A stretch of DNA of 64,000 bases from Brachypodius melanocephalos (GCA_013398615.1 VZSR01001459.1:6733060-6797059); one strand, 5' to 3'; counted from the stretch's first letter, positions 1 through 11,460 are shown. Numbers and translations are program-made. The notes: generated by a model from the sequence alone, not told the origin.

Positions 1-1108
1 CCTATAAACTCAAGGTTCAAAGAAAGTGATTTTCTCTGGGTTTTGGGCGCCCCTGCCACGGTGTGGGGCTGAGGACTAGATCACAGTGAGCTTTGTAGTG
101 CTTCAGACTGACAAAGGATTTTACATATTAGAGACAAAGAGGAGGTTTTCATCTGCAAAGTTCCCCCATTATAAAAGGAGCCTGGTCTTCAGCCCAGGTG
201 AGGGTGCTCACTGATGGACACTTGGGTGTGATTGCACTGTGATCATAAATCAATAAAAATATATATGTATATACTAAAACACCTACACACCACTGACTAC
301 ACGAGCCAGTTGCCATTAAGGTTCAGCACTGACTTTGCATTTGATTATTTTTCAAGGTCAAGTTCTGAATGCTTGGGCTGCATTTAACAGCATTAACAAG
401 TAGTGAGATCACTTTAATTGCCATGACCAGCATTGCCTCTCCATGCTGCCTCTCAGTCTGCATTCACCTCATATCTCTGGTTCACACTGTAAACTCCCCA
501 GGCTGGGGTGTTCAGGTTTGTGGGTTTTAGCACCTGGCACCACAGGATCCTGCTCTGTGGTTATTTAATGCTCCTAGTAAATAATTATGCTCATCACTTC
601 TGATTCCATGTCACAGGATTCTTCTCATACATCCTGAGGATGCTGTGCTCTGATGATTGCTGTGAAGGCCAGCATTTAGCAGAATATGTTTTTTTCAGTT
701 TGCCCACTGCCCAATCTATTATTAGAGCACAGATTCAGCCCTCACTCCTTTTCATGCATGGCAAAGAGAGAGATCTTTTTTCTCTGCTGTTAGCAGCATT
801 AATGATACCCTTCTGACAAAGGTGTGTGAAGAGCATCATTAAACTGCCTTGCCAGCACAGGTGTAAAGAACCTTTTTTTATGTCTTGTATATATGGAGAA
901 ATGATACATTATATGATAAAAATCAGATGCAAGCTGTGGGAAGAGCCAGGAAAGACAACACTGAGAGCTATATGATCATTGTAGGGCCCCTCAGAGCGAA
1001 TTATTCTATTCAATTTTATATTCAAGAATTTAATTATAAGCTCTGTAATGTCCTTAAATCAATGCATGCACAAGAAGGCATTTTCCAGAGCTGAATGGCA
1101 GTCAGCTG

Positions 1109-1110
<2 letters not shown>

Positions 1111-1146
<36 letters not shown>

Positions 1147-1155
1147 TATATGTAT
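1111..1155. repeat. (TG)/(TA)n microsatellite
   Basis: A short GTGTGT run passes into an almost uninterrupted TA tract of about 40 bp, broken once by an AAAA. It lies in TAFA1 intron 3. It is a simple repeat and likely length-polymorphic. Confidence 0.9.
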
Positions 1156-1396
1156 AAGGCAGGCAGCTGCTTCCAAAGGCATTTTATGGGCTTGAAGCAG
1201 CCATGAGGGGTGATATGAATGGGTTAAGCATCTCTCTTTGAGTGACTGTGCAGAAAGCTTTGACAGGCTTCCTGAGTGCAACCATGAAATTAATTCTTGC
1301 CAGAGAAAGCAAATCACAGAAAGAGCCACTCATGAGCCGACTCGTCACAGTTGCAAGGTTAGCTAAAGTTTATCAAAATCCCCAGACAAAAAATGT

Positions 1397-1490
1397 CATT
1401 AAGATACAGTTAAGGATATAGTCAGATACCAATTCCCAGGCAAGAAACTTCATTAAGGTACATTCAAGGTTGTAAACATATGTGCCAATT
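1397..1490. repeat. Imperfect direct repeat, 54-bp period
   Basis: Two similar segments, 1397-1434 and 1451-1490, both begin with CATTAAG, keep TACA and CAAGG/TAAGG blocks, and end in CCAATT. They look like an old tandem duplication or the remains of a degenerate repeat. The copies are diverged enough that chance resemblance in AT-rich DNA is not excluded. Confidence 0.4.
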
Positions 1491-2200
1491 AAATTCAAAC
1501 AACTGGGTCCAAACACTGCCGTTATTTACGATGTTAAATATTTGGAAATTAAAAGTTGCTTTTAGAGATAATATGGTTTCTATAAAATTCATAATCGTGT
1601 TTCAACACAGAGCTTCTCCTGCCGCTCAGTGTTACCTTAACCTGTTTTTCTAGCTGTGGTGCTCACTGTGATGGCATACTGGAAAAGCCCAAAGTCTCCA
1701 CGAGTTCAAATAATTCTGGACAGATTTGTGGGTTAAAAAAAAAAAATCCATCTGTAGGTCCTGAGAGCAAAGCAGACATAGTTTTATATGGAGTACACTG
1801 AAGCAGAAGTCCTGAAGACCTGGAGAATATTCTGAGGAGAATCTCTTCAGACTTGCCTTGCTCTTGTAGACGTGGGTGCAGATCAGATTGGCACCCAGGG
1901 ACAGGGGCTGTTGGGCTGGATGGTCCCTTGGTCTGCAGCAGAATTGCTGCCAACACAGCATTCCCTGCAGCCACAGCACAGGAGCAGAGCAGATCTCCTG
2001 TGTGAGGAGGCTGTGGCAAGCAGAGCACTGTCTCAGGCAGCATAGGATGCCAAACAAGTAATTAAATATGAAATCCATACAATTAAACTCCAGTTGAAGG
2101 GACACTCCGCCTTTTAACTGCAGTGTGAGACCCTTGAGATATTATTTAATTAGATTTGGTCATTGTAACACAGTTGTGAACGTTGTCTTTTCTCTTTTAG

Positions 2201-2325
2201 CTTCTATAGTGATTGGGAAATGGTGGTGTGAGATGGAGCCCTGCCTAGAAGGAGAGGAATGTAAGACATTGCCTGATAATTCTGGATGGATGTGTGCGAC
2301 TGGCAATAAAATCAAGACCACCAGA
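2201..2325 (+). CDS. TAFA1: TAFA1 penultimate coding exon (partial CDS)
   Basis: TAFA1 is a small secreted cysteine-rich protein of the TAFA (FAM19A) family, expressed mainly in brain and described as a chemokine-like neurokine. This 125-bp exon encodes the C-terminal core. It starts with the last two bases of a split alanine codon, then reads SIVIGKWWCEMEPCLEGEEC and continues through a TLPDNSGWMC block to KIKTTR. Four of the conserved family cysteines lie here. The sequence appears identical to my recollection of mammalian TAFA1 in this block and differs from TAFA4 (which has KWWCHMNPC and a different SGW context). The acceptor is tctcttttag and the donor is AGA|gtaagt, both canonical. The frame runs on into the intron until 2361, which is not coding. 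The upstream exons with signal peptide and N-terminal cysteines are outside the window. The exon ends in phase 0, matching the next exon. Confidence 0.97.
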
Positions 2326-5141
2326 GTAAGTCTCCTTTCTGTCTGCACCCAGGAGGTCTGACTAGGAAATGGAATCACTAATGACTGCTCACCCATGTCT
2401 TTTCCACCATCATGCCTGCTGTAAAAGACCAATGTCATGATCACCCAGTGCTTGTGGCCATGATTTGGTGAAAATTCAGATGGATCAGGCTGGTCTGCTG
2501 AGTCCAGGCTTGGTAATCAGCAGGCTGGAGCTGCTGAATTGCCAGGGCACCCTCTTAACAGACGTTGTCACCTCAAAATACCCTTAATGCACATCACTGA
2601 GTCCCTTCCTGGTGGCTAAAGAGAAGAATATTGGCTCAGAGGGATCTGCTGGATCCTATATCCATTCCTTGGCTGTTCCAGGCCACATCTGGATTAGCAG
2701 CTGTACAAGTGTTTTGTAGCAGAGGACTCAACTCCCTGTTTGCACTGCAGGCCTCCCTTCAAAGCAGCTCCAGCCCCAGGAACTCATTAGTGACAAGCTC
2801 TTGAGATGCTGCAGGTTCAGGGAACACAGGCCAAGAGGTCAGGACAGCTTTCACCACACCATGGCAGGGAAAGGCAGAGAGAGGGCTGCAAAGAGAGGGC
2901 GTGAATGAGCTGCCTAAACTCCCACTGGGAGATTACCCTGGGAATAAAAGTGTTTTTCAGAAACAGACTCTAGCTTTTCTTTCGCATTGTGTGACTGTTT
3001 CACAACCATTGTCTTAAAACTGTCACCTATACCTGTATTCAACAATTTTAATTAACTAATTTCCGTACCACAAATGAATTTTTTTCCCAAGAAAATTACG
3101 TGGTTGCCTACATGAAATGCTTTTTTAATATAAAAATTTTCATTTTCTGTGAATTGGAAAATGGCTTTTGAAACCTGCTGAATGAAAAGAGTGAATTTAC
3201 AAGAATTTTTTTCCCTGTTTGGTAGGAAATTCTACTCATGCCCAACTGCTAATTCACAGGAATGTGCAGCATAGTGTTGTAATTTCCTCATTTCTTCTGT
3301 TCTCCCCAGTCCTAACTCCAGTCATTTTTCATGTCTTCTAGGCCTTCTGTTGAAGGAGGAGATTTTACCCTAATTGATCCCCATGCCACCTGAATCCTTT
3401 TCTTTCCCTCCATAGGACCTACCCCAGGGTGAATGATTTATGTTGCAACCCTCATTTCTGGAGCAGAGCCTTCTGTCACACCAACACATTAAATTATCAG
3501 GAGACCCATTGACTTAGGAGGTTATCTTTGCAGGGAACAGTAAGTGGCCCCCAAAAACAAGGTCCATACGATCTCTTTGTCACCTCCCAGAGAAAAGGAG
3601 GAAGGATGGAGGGAACTGGGATTCCTTGACTCAGTTTCTTTCTGTTCCTGCAAACCTCTCTGTGCCCACAGCTGATCTCTCCTCAGTGTAGCACCGCTGG
3701 AAGGCTGTTTCCTAATGAATGTGCCTTGCAGGGAAATTAAAAAATCCCAGACCACAAACTCTCTTTCCAGTGAGGAAAGAGGGGAGTTAAAATGGAAGAA
3801 AGTGATGTAGAAGGAGTAAGAAGCAACATGAAGTATCTTACACAATAATTCAGCCCTTCCGCAGTCTGTCTACAAGTTATATAATTGAGGAATTGCGTTT
3901 TCTTTCTTCAGTGAAGCTGTCCTTCTCTTAAGCCTCCCAATCCTCATCATATAAACTAGTTTTAGGCGATAGAAGTGATTGCTAGAAATTTATCAGCTTC
4001 ATTAATATGCAGATGTATGGTCCAATCTATTCAGTATGCATTATTTTATTTCATTTGAATTAAATACTTGCAGAGTGAGTGCTCATAACTGAAAAAAAAA
4101 AAAATTTCTTCATTTACCCACAGGAGTTATTTTAATTAGCTTATGAGGGGAGTACCTTATGGTGCTGCTTCCAGTAGAATTTTGCTTTGTTGCTCTAAAA
4201 TATCATTACAGAACCCAATTGACAAAGGCAACATGACATGATGTGCTCCACAACTGCCTCTTGCATTTTCTAAGGAAAAATTCCACTTCTTAGTCCCTGA
4301 AACTTTGCTCGAATCCGTAGCACTGCGTCAAGTTTAGCAACATAAATATAAAATAATGGAAGCAATCAGATCCTGAAACAGGCTTTTTTTTCTGCCCTTT
4401 GTTTTACCATTTCAGACAGCAGCAGAAAAGGAGATTACAATGTAATCTACCTTGACCACAGTCCAGGTTCCAAGATTGGGCCATGTGTGTCTAATGTGAG
4501 TAGTTAAAGAAGTTAAGAAAGCAGAAGAAACAAGACAAATCAGTCAACATCCCACTTCTCTCTGTGGTGATTAAGCAGAAAGCTACAGCAAGTCTCCATA
4601 GGCTGTAAACTGTAAACTGTTTTAATGAAGGCTTTTCCTTACACGAAATACATTTATGTTAGGCAACTGCTGTCCTGACAAGGAAAACATTCACATTTAT
4701 GACTCTTGGGATTAAGATACCCGTTAGTACATTCTTCCAGGCCCACAGTAAATCACTTATAAACATATATATATATATTCATGAATACGTGCATATACAC
4801 AATATATATCACTTTCTAGGGTAGTGCATAACTTCATGGTCGGATGTCAGATGTGATTAATACTGATTAGTGTCAGAAGGAGGTGGACAACAGACTCAGT
4901 GAAGTCTTTACCAGCACATTCTTCACTCCTTTCTTTGCATGCATTTATTTCTGTGTTTAGCCCTTTAGCATTGCTCGCTAATTAAGTTTTTAAAGCCAAA
5001 GTTATAAAGCTCACGGCTTCCTTAAATTGATTTGTTTTCTGTTGATGGTCAGGCAGGTGACAAGCATTGGAAGGAATAATTTTGTCATTCAATTTTTGGA
5101 GCAGTTTCAACGTTTCTTTAATCCCTCGCCACTCTTTTTTT
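2326..5141 (+). other. TAFA1: TAFA1 last intron, 5' part
   Basis: Non-coding intron sequence between the gtaagt donor and a 10-N gap. It is AT-rich with frequent ATTA/TAAT motifs around 3.0-3.3, 3.9-4.1 and 4.6-5.0 kb, and a short AT run at 4767-4779. I see no recognisable transposon. The minus-strand frame at 3522-3845 shows no domain and is regarded as chance. Some of this sequence may be conserved non-coding DNA, as is common in introns of neural genes, but the sequence alone does not prove it. Confidence 0.75.
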
Positions 5142-5151
5142 NNNNNNNNNN
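5142..5151. other. Assembly gap (10 N)
   Basis: Ten N bases lie between a T run (tcttttttt) and tttatttaag. The gap sits in a homopolymer, so it is probably a small unresolved poly-T length rather than a large missing segment. Confidence 0.95.
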
Positions 5152-5422
5152 TTTATTTAAGAAATCCCAATTCTTTTCTTAAAAATGTGGGGCCCTTGGA
5201 GCTGTGCTAGGACCTACTGGAGGTCACATTGCCACTTTCAGCATGACAACTGGCACCAGTGCATATAAAAGAGCAGCATCTCAGGCTGGACACTGCTGAT
5301 ATTCTGGAGCACAGAAATGAATGTGATTAATATCATAATAATTAATGCTCAGCTGGGAATGGGCAGAGAAGCTCAGCTCAAAGCCCCTCTCCAGTTTCTC
5401 AACCCGTGCCTTGTGTTACAGC

Positions 5423-5666
5423 CTGGTTTGATCAGGTTTAAACAGTTTGAACAAGTTTTGACCCATCTGAACTGGTTCTGACCAGTTTGAGCCAGTTCGA
5501 AATGGTTTTAATAGGTTTGATTTGGTCTGAACTGGTTTAAACTGATTTCTACTACTTTTATCCCATTTTGACCAGTTTAATCTGGTTTGAACTGGTTTTG
5601 ACTGGTTTAATCTGGTTAAAACCGTTTGTAACCAGTGGGATTCAGTTTCATTCAATTTGAACTGGC
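5423..5666. repeat. Degenerate 10-bp-period minisatellite
   Basis: About 24 tandem copies of a 10-bp unit with consensus near GTTTGAACTG or GTTTTGACCA. The copies are strongly diverged from each other, yet the 10-bp register is held without an evident indel over about 240 bp. On the minus strand this gives a frame of 86 codons (5416-5676) rich in K, P, V, Q, T, N, W and S, which is a by-product of the repeat and not a gene. It lies in the last TAFA1 intron, 1.1 kb upstream of the terminal exon. Confidence 0.9.
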
Positions 5667-6331
5667 CGGATCTCATGTAAATCTCTCTTCCTCTGATATT
5701 TACTGCTGTATTTAATCACCTCGTGCTTAGATAATAATCTGTAGCCCTGATTTAATGGCCAAGCCTGATCGTATTCAAGCCAACGTGAGTTTCATTGCTG
5801 ACCCAGGTGCCTGGCAAAGGGCTGAACCCCTCGTGGTGTTCATCTGGGTGTACCAGTCCAGGAAAGAAACAAAAGCATAACAAAAGCATTTCCTTGAGAG
5901 CACTGTTTTTGCTGTCGGCCAGTTGTTCTTATTTCAGCATCCTAAAAAAACACTCCTGGGCATTGGTGTTTCCTCTTGCAGCATTAGTGCATCACTCAGA
6001 TCAGTTTTGGTGGTGGTCACAAAGAGAAATGGGTTTTGGTCTGTTGCAGGGGGTGTTATCTCACCCCAGGTGAGTAGACGGAGTAGCTGCAAGTCATCAC
6101 CCTGCCCTATGGGTGAGTGGGTTGGTGGGGTTCCAAACAAACCTGAAAGGTGAATGCTCCCGCCTGTCTTGTCCAGCAGAAGTCACTGGAATCACTCTGG
6201 GAAGGGGAAGGTGGAAGGCTGAGGTGAGCACAACCCCAAGCCCAAAGTTATGCTGGCATTTCCTTCTTACTTGAAGGGCTTCTGCAAGGAAGATGGAGAG
6301 AGACTTTTTACAATGCATGAGGGTACAGCAC
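5667..6331 (+). other. TAFA1: TAFA1 last intron, middle part
   Basis: Intron sequence between the 10-bp minisatellite and the CR1 fragment. It is more GC-rich than the first part of the intron. Several overlapping short frames on both strands (5795-6333) show no domain, no splice-bounded coding signal and no similarity that I recognise. I see nothing else in it. Confidence 0.6.
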
Positions 6332-6550
6332 AAGGGAGAATGGCTTCAGACTGACAGACAATAGGTTTGGATTGGGTATTAGGATGGAATTCTTCCCTGT
6401 AAGGGTGGAGAGCCCTGGCACAGGTTGCCCAGAGAAGCTGTGGCTGCCTCATCCCTGGAAGTGTCCAAGGCCAGGTTGGACAGGGCTTGGAGCATCTTGG
6501 GGTAGTGGAAGGTGTCTCTGCCAAACCAAAACATTCCATGATTCTGTGAT
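6332..6550 (+). mobile_element. CR1 LINE 3' fragment (sense)
   Basis: A diverged, 5'-truncated CR1 3' end. The order of diagnostic blocks fits the family: a 'gaatggcttcagactgacag' opening, a 'ggattgggtattagga' block, 'ggcacaggttgcccagagaa', 'catccctggaagtgtccaag', 'gccaggttggacagggcttg', and a terminal attccatgattctgtgat. It lies in the last TAFA1 intron, ending 250 bp before the terminal exon. The overlapping frames here are read through the repeat and are not genes. Confidence 0.93.
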
Positions 6551-6800
6551 GTCCAGCACCACCAGCCCAGGTGGTTTATGCACGTCCAATATCGCCCAAG
6601 GCAGAGGCAGGATCTTCCTCTTGCATATTTATACACCTCTGCAGTGCTAAAATACACACACAACCCTCTTGTATCGCATTTAAACTCAGCTACATCAATC
6701 AGCTGTATCCCACAGAGCCTGGGTCTTTCTTTTCCGAAAGAATCTATTTGAAAAACAACATATAATGCATAACTGACTCTTTCCCATTTTCTCACTGCAG

Positions 6801-6818
6801 ATCCACCCAAGGACTTAA
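6801..6818 (+). CDS. TAFA1: TAFA1 terminal coding exon (last five codons and stop)
   Basis: After a canonical acceptor (cattttctcactgcag, ending at 6800), the sequence reads ATC CAC CCA AGG ACT TAA, giving the TAFA1 C-terminus IHPRT and a stop. It joins in phase 0 to the KIKTTR end of the previous exon across a 4475-bp intron. This tiny coding portion has no open-frame signal of its own. It was recognised only from the known TAFA1 C-terminus and the splice site. The two visible exons together encode about the last 47 residues of a protein of about 133 residues in mammals. No break, frameshift or altered cysteine is seen, so the 3' half of the gene looks intact. Confidence 0.95.
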   Translation: MHPRT

Positions 6819-7200
6819 CAGAGAGCCCACGTCTGCACGGAGACAGTGAAAGCCCTGCTGATTTATGAGGACAAAGTATTGAAAGTTTAAAACCATCTCA
6901 ACATTTACAAGCCAAATGGATTTCTTATTTGCACTTTGACTGTTTACCAGAAAACAACAGTGGCTTTACTGTGTGAAAGAAAGGATTCGGTGGAAATAAT
7001 GGCCCTGATTTTTGACAGCTGAAAATAAAAAAATAATGAAGAAAGTGGTTCCTTTGGTAAAGTTTCTGAGATTGCAAATACAAGCAACAGTATAAGTTTG
7101 GATCTACAATTTACTTTATACCAGTTAAAGTATATATATATATATAAATATATATATATTAATATATGATATTTTGAAATAAAAGCCTCACTCTTCAAGA
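6819..7200 (+). other. TAFA1: TAFA1 3' UTR (end uncertain)
   Basis: Sequence following the TAFA1 stop codon in the same exon. Candidate polyadenylation signals are AATAAA at 7024-7029 and 7178-7183, and weaker ATTAAA motifs near 7611 and 7658. The true 3' end could therefore be near 7.05, 7.2 or 7.7 kb, and I place it after the second AATAAA as a compromise. The UTR carries an AT dinucleotide tract (7131-7169). Transcript data would settle the end. Confidence 0.65.
7131..7169. repeat. (TA)n tract in TAFA1 3' UTR
   Basis: Nearly pure alternating TA with two short AAA/TTAA interruptions, just upstream of the AATAAA at 7178. If the distal poly(A) site is used, this variable tract lies in the mature mRNA. 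Confidence 0.85.
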
Positions 7201-8877
7201 AATTGAATAGTACCACACTTTGCTGCAGCTGCTGTATTTTTTTTTCCTTTTTTTTTTGCAATGGTCTGGAAGTTCCCTACCTGTTTGAGAGAGAAATGTG
7301 GCAGTGAAGAGGCAAAGCAAACCTGCTGTGGTACAAGGACGCCTAAGAGCTACACCTGAATCCTACCGATGCAGCATCCAGAGCTTCCTGTTCCCTTCGG
7401 CAGAATTTTGAGGGCATTTGTTGTTCCACTTTTGTGTTCTGGAGGCTTTCCCCCCTTGTGCAATACTAGCATGCTGGCTTTGCTTCATTAACCATACTTG
7501 ATTGATATATAACGATGATAATTCTATCCTCCTCCAAGAAAATATTTTTAGAGCTGTTAGATATTCCAGGAAGAAGAGATGGACAGCTACTGAGTGAAGT
7601 ACAGTATGTATTAAAAGTTTATTTGGCAGAGTTTGGTAGACTGTGAGCTCCCTTCTTATTAAAGATGTACTGTACGTACAATGTCTTCAGACTTTGTATA
7701 GCTCATAGAGACTCCAGTAAAAACCCAGTAACCACCTCCAAAGCTTTGTGTTGTTGGCTCACTAATTCTTTGAAACAACAACAAAGCTGTTTCTTCCCAG
7801 ACCAGCACGTGAGGGGAATTTTTCACGCATTTTGGTTTTTCAGGAGCCCATTTGCGATTGGTGAACAGGCACCTCAGCTTAAGCACGCCTCTGTGGACAC
7901 CTGGCTGTGTGCTCTTATCCCACAGCACACACGGGAGAAATACCTAAATTTAAGTTTCCCTCACTGCAGGCCAGGCTAATTCTCACTGAGAGCATTTGCC
8001 AGCAGCTAAAATCATACACATAAGCAATTCCACGGCACAGCAAACGCACAACAGTTTGTGGCAAGCACAAACTTGTGGCTGACCTCTGCTTTCGCTTCAG
8101 AATAGTTTCCTTTGGTTTATTTTCAATCTGTTTCTTGCTGTGGTGAATTCAGCAGAGCTGAGATGCTCCTCAGCAAGGATGTGTCCACAGAGACCTTGAG
8201 CCAGTCCCTGCCAGCAGCCTGGACTCTCATTTCTGGCTGAGCTGTAGCTGTTCACCAGGCAGCCTGGCCCTGGCATTGCTGAAGATCAAATCTGAGGGCT
8301 GAAATGTGCAAGCCCAGTTCACATTCCCAGGCATTTTTGTGAGCAATCCAATTAAATTCAGGAGGTTTATTGGTGTGGAAAAATGTCTTGCTGTCACGCA
8401 TAAGTCTGCAAAATCTACCCTTCAGTCCTCCTAATGCTACCAAATCAGAGAGGAATAGGGAATTGTAAAACTAGTTCTGTCCAGTCCAGCTCCATTCCTT
8501 TAATATTTCCAATTTCCTTTCAGCCTGCTTACCTGTCTCTCACAGGATGCCTTTGGCCATGCTGATCACTTTTAATCCAATGCAGGGGAAGTGCTGCACT
8601 TCCCATCCTAGATTTGGTTGAAATTCTCCCACTGAGTTTCTTTCTCCTTCAGGGTAACCACTTCAATCCTGATGCTTCAAGAGGCAGAAATTGTCACAGT
8701 AATTACAGTGTGGATTAAAGCAGCTCCACGACGTGTCACGCCATGTTCCATGCTGGCTTTCCATGCTGGTCTTTTTCCAGCGCTCACAGTGGAAGTGGAG
8801 AAGCTGTTTCCAAGTATTTCTATTATCCCCCTTTAAAAATATGAGTGAAGAGTATCCAGGGAAGAAGCAGACCACCC
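7201..8877. other. Intergenic, no feature recognised
   Basis: Possible extended 3' UTR up to about 7.7 kb, then intergenic DNA. A T-rich run (ttttttttttgcaatgg) lies at 7239-7260. The frames at 7659-7979, 8252-8443 and 8663-8875 show no domain. I see no repeat family here. Confidence 0.5.
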
Positions 8878-9032
8878 AGAAAGTGGTAGAATCCCTGTGC
8901 CTGGAATGTTCAAGGGAAGACCTTAATGTGGCACTTGGGGAGAGGGTTTGGTGGTGAAGGTGGCAGTGTGAGGTTAACAGATAGATTTGATGATTTTAGA
9001 GGTCATTTCCAGCATTAAGAATTCTGGTTCTG
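8878..9032 (+). mobile_element. CR1 LINE 3' fragment, old (sense)
   Basis: A diverged CR1 tail with the ordered blocks 'gtggtagaatccctgtgcct', 'ggaatgttcaaggga', 'atgtggcactt', 'tgatgattttagaggtcatt', 'tccagcatta' and a terminal attctggttctgtg. This corresponds to the last 150 bp of a CR1 element. Many substitutions suggest an older insertion than the CR1 copy at 40.1 kb. Confidence 0.85.
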
Positions 9033-11261
9033 TGCACAGAAAGGAGCATGAGTGATGGTGATCCTTGCACATGGAGACCACCCTCCCCGGTGGCTCAGCT
9101 GGACAGGCCAGGTGTTTTCTGGGGACAGCCACCTGCCCAAACCACAGAAATACCTGGGCCCTACTCTGTATTTTAGCTGTAATCTGCTGTGACCTTGTGT
9201 CCCCAGTACCACCATCTCAGTTCAGAGGGGAGCACTGCCTGCCTGGTTACCCCCAAATGGATTTTGAGATCAGCTCCAGGCTCAGCCGTCACCAGTAAAG
9301 AGAAACTCCTCTAAAATAAACTTCTAGCATTTCTGAATTTTACTCAAACAGCACTTTATAAACCCCAAGACCTCCTCAAGCCCCCCTTGGTGAACTAGGA
9401 GATAGGCCAGCAGGTAAGTCCATCCAAAGCCAGGACATGTTATCAGCCTGGAACTGAGGCCACAAAGCTAAATGGCCACAATCACAGTGGGGAGCTGTGG
9501 AAAATCCAGCAAAAGTTGAATTTGGTTTCCTTACTCCCATTTTGTTGATACTGTGTTAGAGGAGTCCCACAAATTAATGTGTGGCCTCTTGTACCCTTTG
9601 CCAAATCCCAAGGTGTCACCACTGGGAGGTTTTCCCCCCACAGCAGAGAAGCTGTGAGGAGATAACACTGCTTGAATATTCCTGTCGAGGCTGGGAAATG
9701 TTAGACTTGCTAAAATATCAGAAGGAAATGTTGTCATTACCACAGGAAAGTTTCTTTTGAGGTGTTTATGAATTTTTTTCCTTTGCCAGTAGGCAGCCTC
9801 AAATACCACCCCAACCAAATCCTGTAAACATCTGCGTCTCTTTGAAGTTGCTGAAAAAAAAAAAAAACAAAAAAAAAAATCTGCTCGTGAAGTGTGGCAC
9901 CAAGAAACTGCTGTTTTAATTAAAACATTTTAGAGGGGAATTAAGGCCTTTGCAAAAATAATGACTGGTAGAACGTGAAGTCCAGTTAAGAGTCGGATGC
10001 AACTAACCTTCATTGTTTCAGGGAACCAAACTGAAAACAATAATAAAAAGGGATTCGACAAGCCTAGAGTCACAAATATTCTGCATTTCAGGGATATTCA
10101 CAGTAGCACAGTGTGTAGCAGGAAGATGTCAGAGCTACTCATCCTGGCTGATGGAAAGCAGATGTGTTTCAGTGGTGGAGTGAATGGTGCTCATATCCTC
10201 GTGGGAAAGTGGCAGTCATGCCATTCTCTGCACAATGTAAAAAGGTGTTTATGTTAACAGAGGGGAAAAATGAAATTTCCTGCTTTTTGGCAGAAGTCTA
10301 GACAGAGACACTTCAGGAAAGGAGAAAAAAAAATTGTATATGCATCAAAGATAAATTTAGATTTATGTCAGTGTTTCTTCAGATGTGTGAAATCAAGTGC
10401 TGTAAATCTAAAATGTACAAGTTGGAAAAAAATACAAAAAAAAAATAGCTACCATCTGCCTATTAGTTCAGAAAATTTAGATTATGTGCTTCTGTCCAAA
10501 AATCTCTGGTAATAAAAAGCTCAGTGTGGTATGACTTTATATTGTTTTGAATATACTATATGCTATATAAAAAAAAAAACTAACACAAAACCTTGAAGGA
10601 AGTCCACTCCCATGGCCAACGTCAGGAACAGCATGATGTGCATATACTTGGTACTACACAGAGGAAGGACCATGAAAAATTACTGAAGGTGAAGCAGTTT
10701 ATGATGAGTGGTGCTCTTATCAGAGCTATTGATTATTAGCAGAGTTTGCAGGTGCTGTCGGTGCTGTACTGCTTGGATGTTTTCTATTATAAAATGATTG
10801 GTTACATTCCTAACTCTCCTGATTTGCCACTTACCTGTTTCACTGGCTGGTCCAAATATAATTACAGATCGTAGAGAAGGTATGGAGGAGATAAACACGC
10901 TTTGGCTTGGAAAGCACATCCATTTCATCTGAAGGTGGCAGGCTTTGTCGCTTCTTCAAGGGCAGGATGAATGTCGTGGCCTAAAATGAGCTTCTCTTTT
11001 ATCAATACCTCAGTCACATCCCAGTAAGCAGGGTTCAGAGCTTGCCTGACAAAGAAATGGGTCATGCTTCTTTGCTTGGTATTCTACTTTTTTTTTGTCA
11101 GAGAAAAATAGAAACACATTCCACAAATAATCTTTCAGGTAGACAGAAGGAGATGTGTGTACAGGGCAGTTGGTTTCAGGCTGTCAACACTTTTTCTAGT
11201 TCACCGGTTTGAATTCAGATCATAGGCCTGACACATATTTATGGTTTCTTCTCTCAGAGGC
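9033..11261. other. Intergenic, AT-rich; A-rich tract near 9.85 kb
   Basis: No gene is recognised. An interrupted poly-A tract lies at 9853-9880 (A14-C-A10 type), with shorter A runs at 10326-10335, 10437-10446 and 10568-10578. The frames at 9531-9818, 9997-10257 and 10680-10928 have no domain or family signature. Confidence 0.5.
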
Positions 11262-11460
11262 TCACACAGTCAAAGCACTTAACTCCACAAATATTTGTAC
11301 TTTATAAAAACGTGCTGCTCCGAGGAAACAAAATGAATCCTTTGCTTTCCAGGCAGGAAACTGAAACTCATAAGACGTGAGACCTGCCCAAGGTGACGCT
11401 AAAAACCTGCAGCAGAGCCAGCAGTAGAACTGAGGGCTCCTGGATTTCAGGTCATCGCTG
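11262..11460 (-). mobile_element. Ancient MIR-like SINE (antisense)
   Basis: The sequence follows the reverse complement of a MIR-type CORE-SINE in order: an 'aagcacttaactcc' block, then 'gaaactgaaactcataaga', 'cctgcccaaggtgac', 'gcagagccagcagtagaact' and 'gagggctcctgg'. These correspond to the MIR blocks usually read as GAAACTGAGGC, TTGCCCAAGGTCAC and GCAGAGCC plus the following stretch. Divergence is high, as expected for an old amniote repeat surviving in a bird. A profile search would confirm it. Confidence 0.5.

Larger units (their letters stand above)
1..2200 (+). other. TAFA1: TAFA1 intron 3 (3' part)
   Basis: This stretch precedes the penultimate TAFA1 exon and ends in a good acceptor (pyrimidine-rich tcttttctcttttag at 2186-2200). 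It must therefore be the downstream part of the preceding intron, whose 5' end lies outside the window. It is AT-rich and holds one TA microsatellite and one imperfect direct repeat, listed separately. The open frames inside it, such as the two overlapping minus-strand frames at 1650-2105, have no recognisable domain and are treated as chance. Confidence 0.85.

Noticed and set aside
5416..5676. 86-codon minus-strand frame with a repeated K/P/V/Q/T pattern
   Set aside because: It is the translation of the 10-bp minisatellite within an intron.
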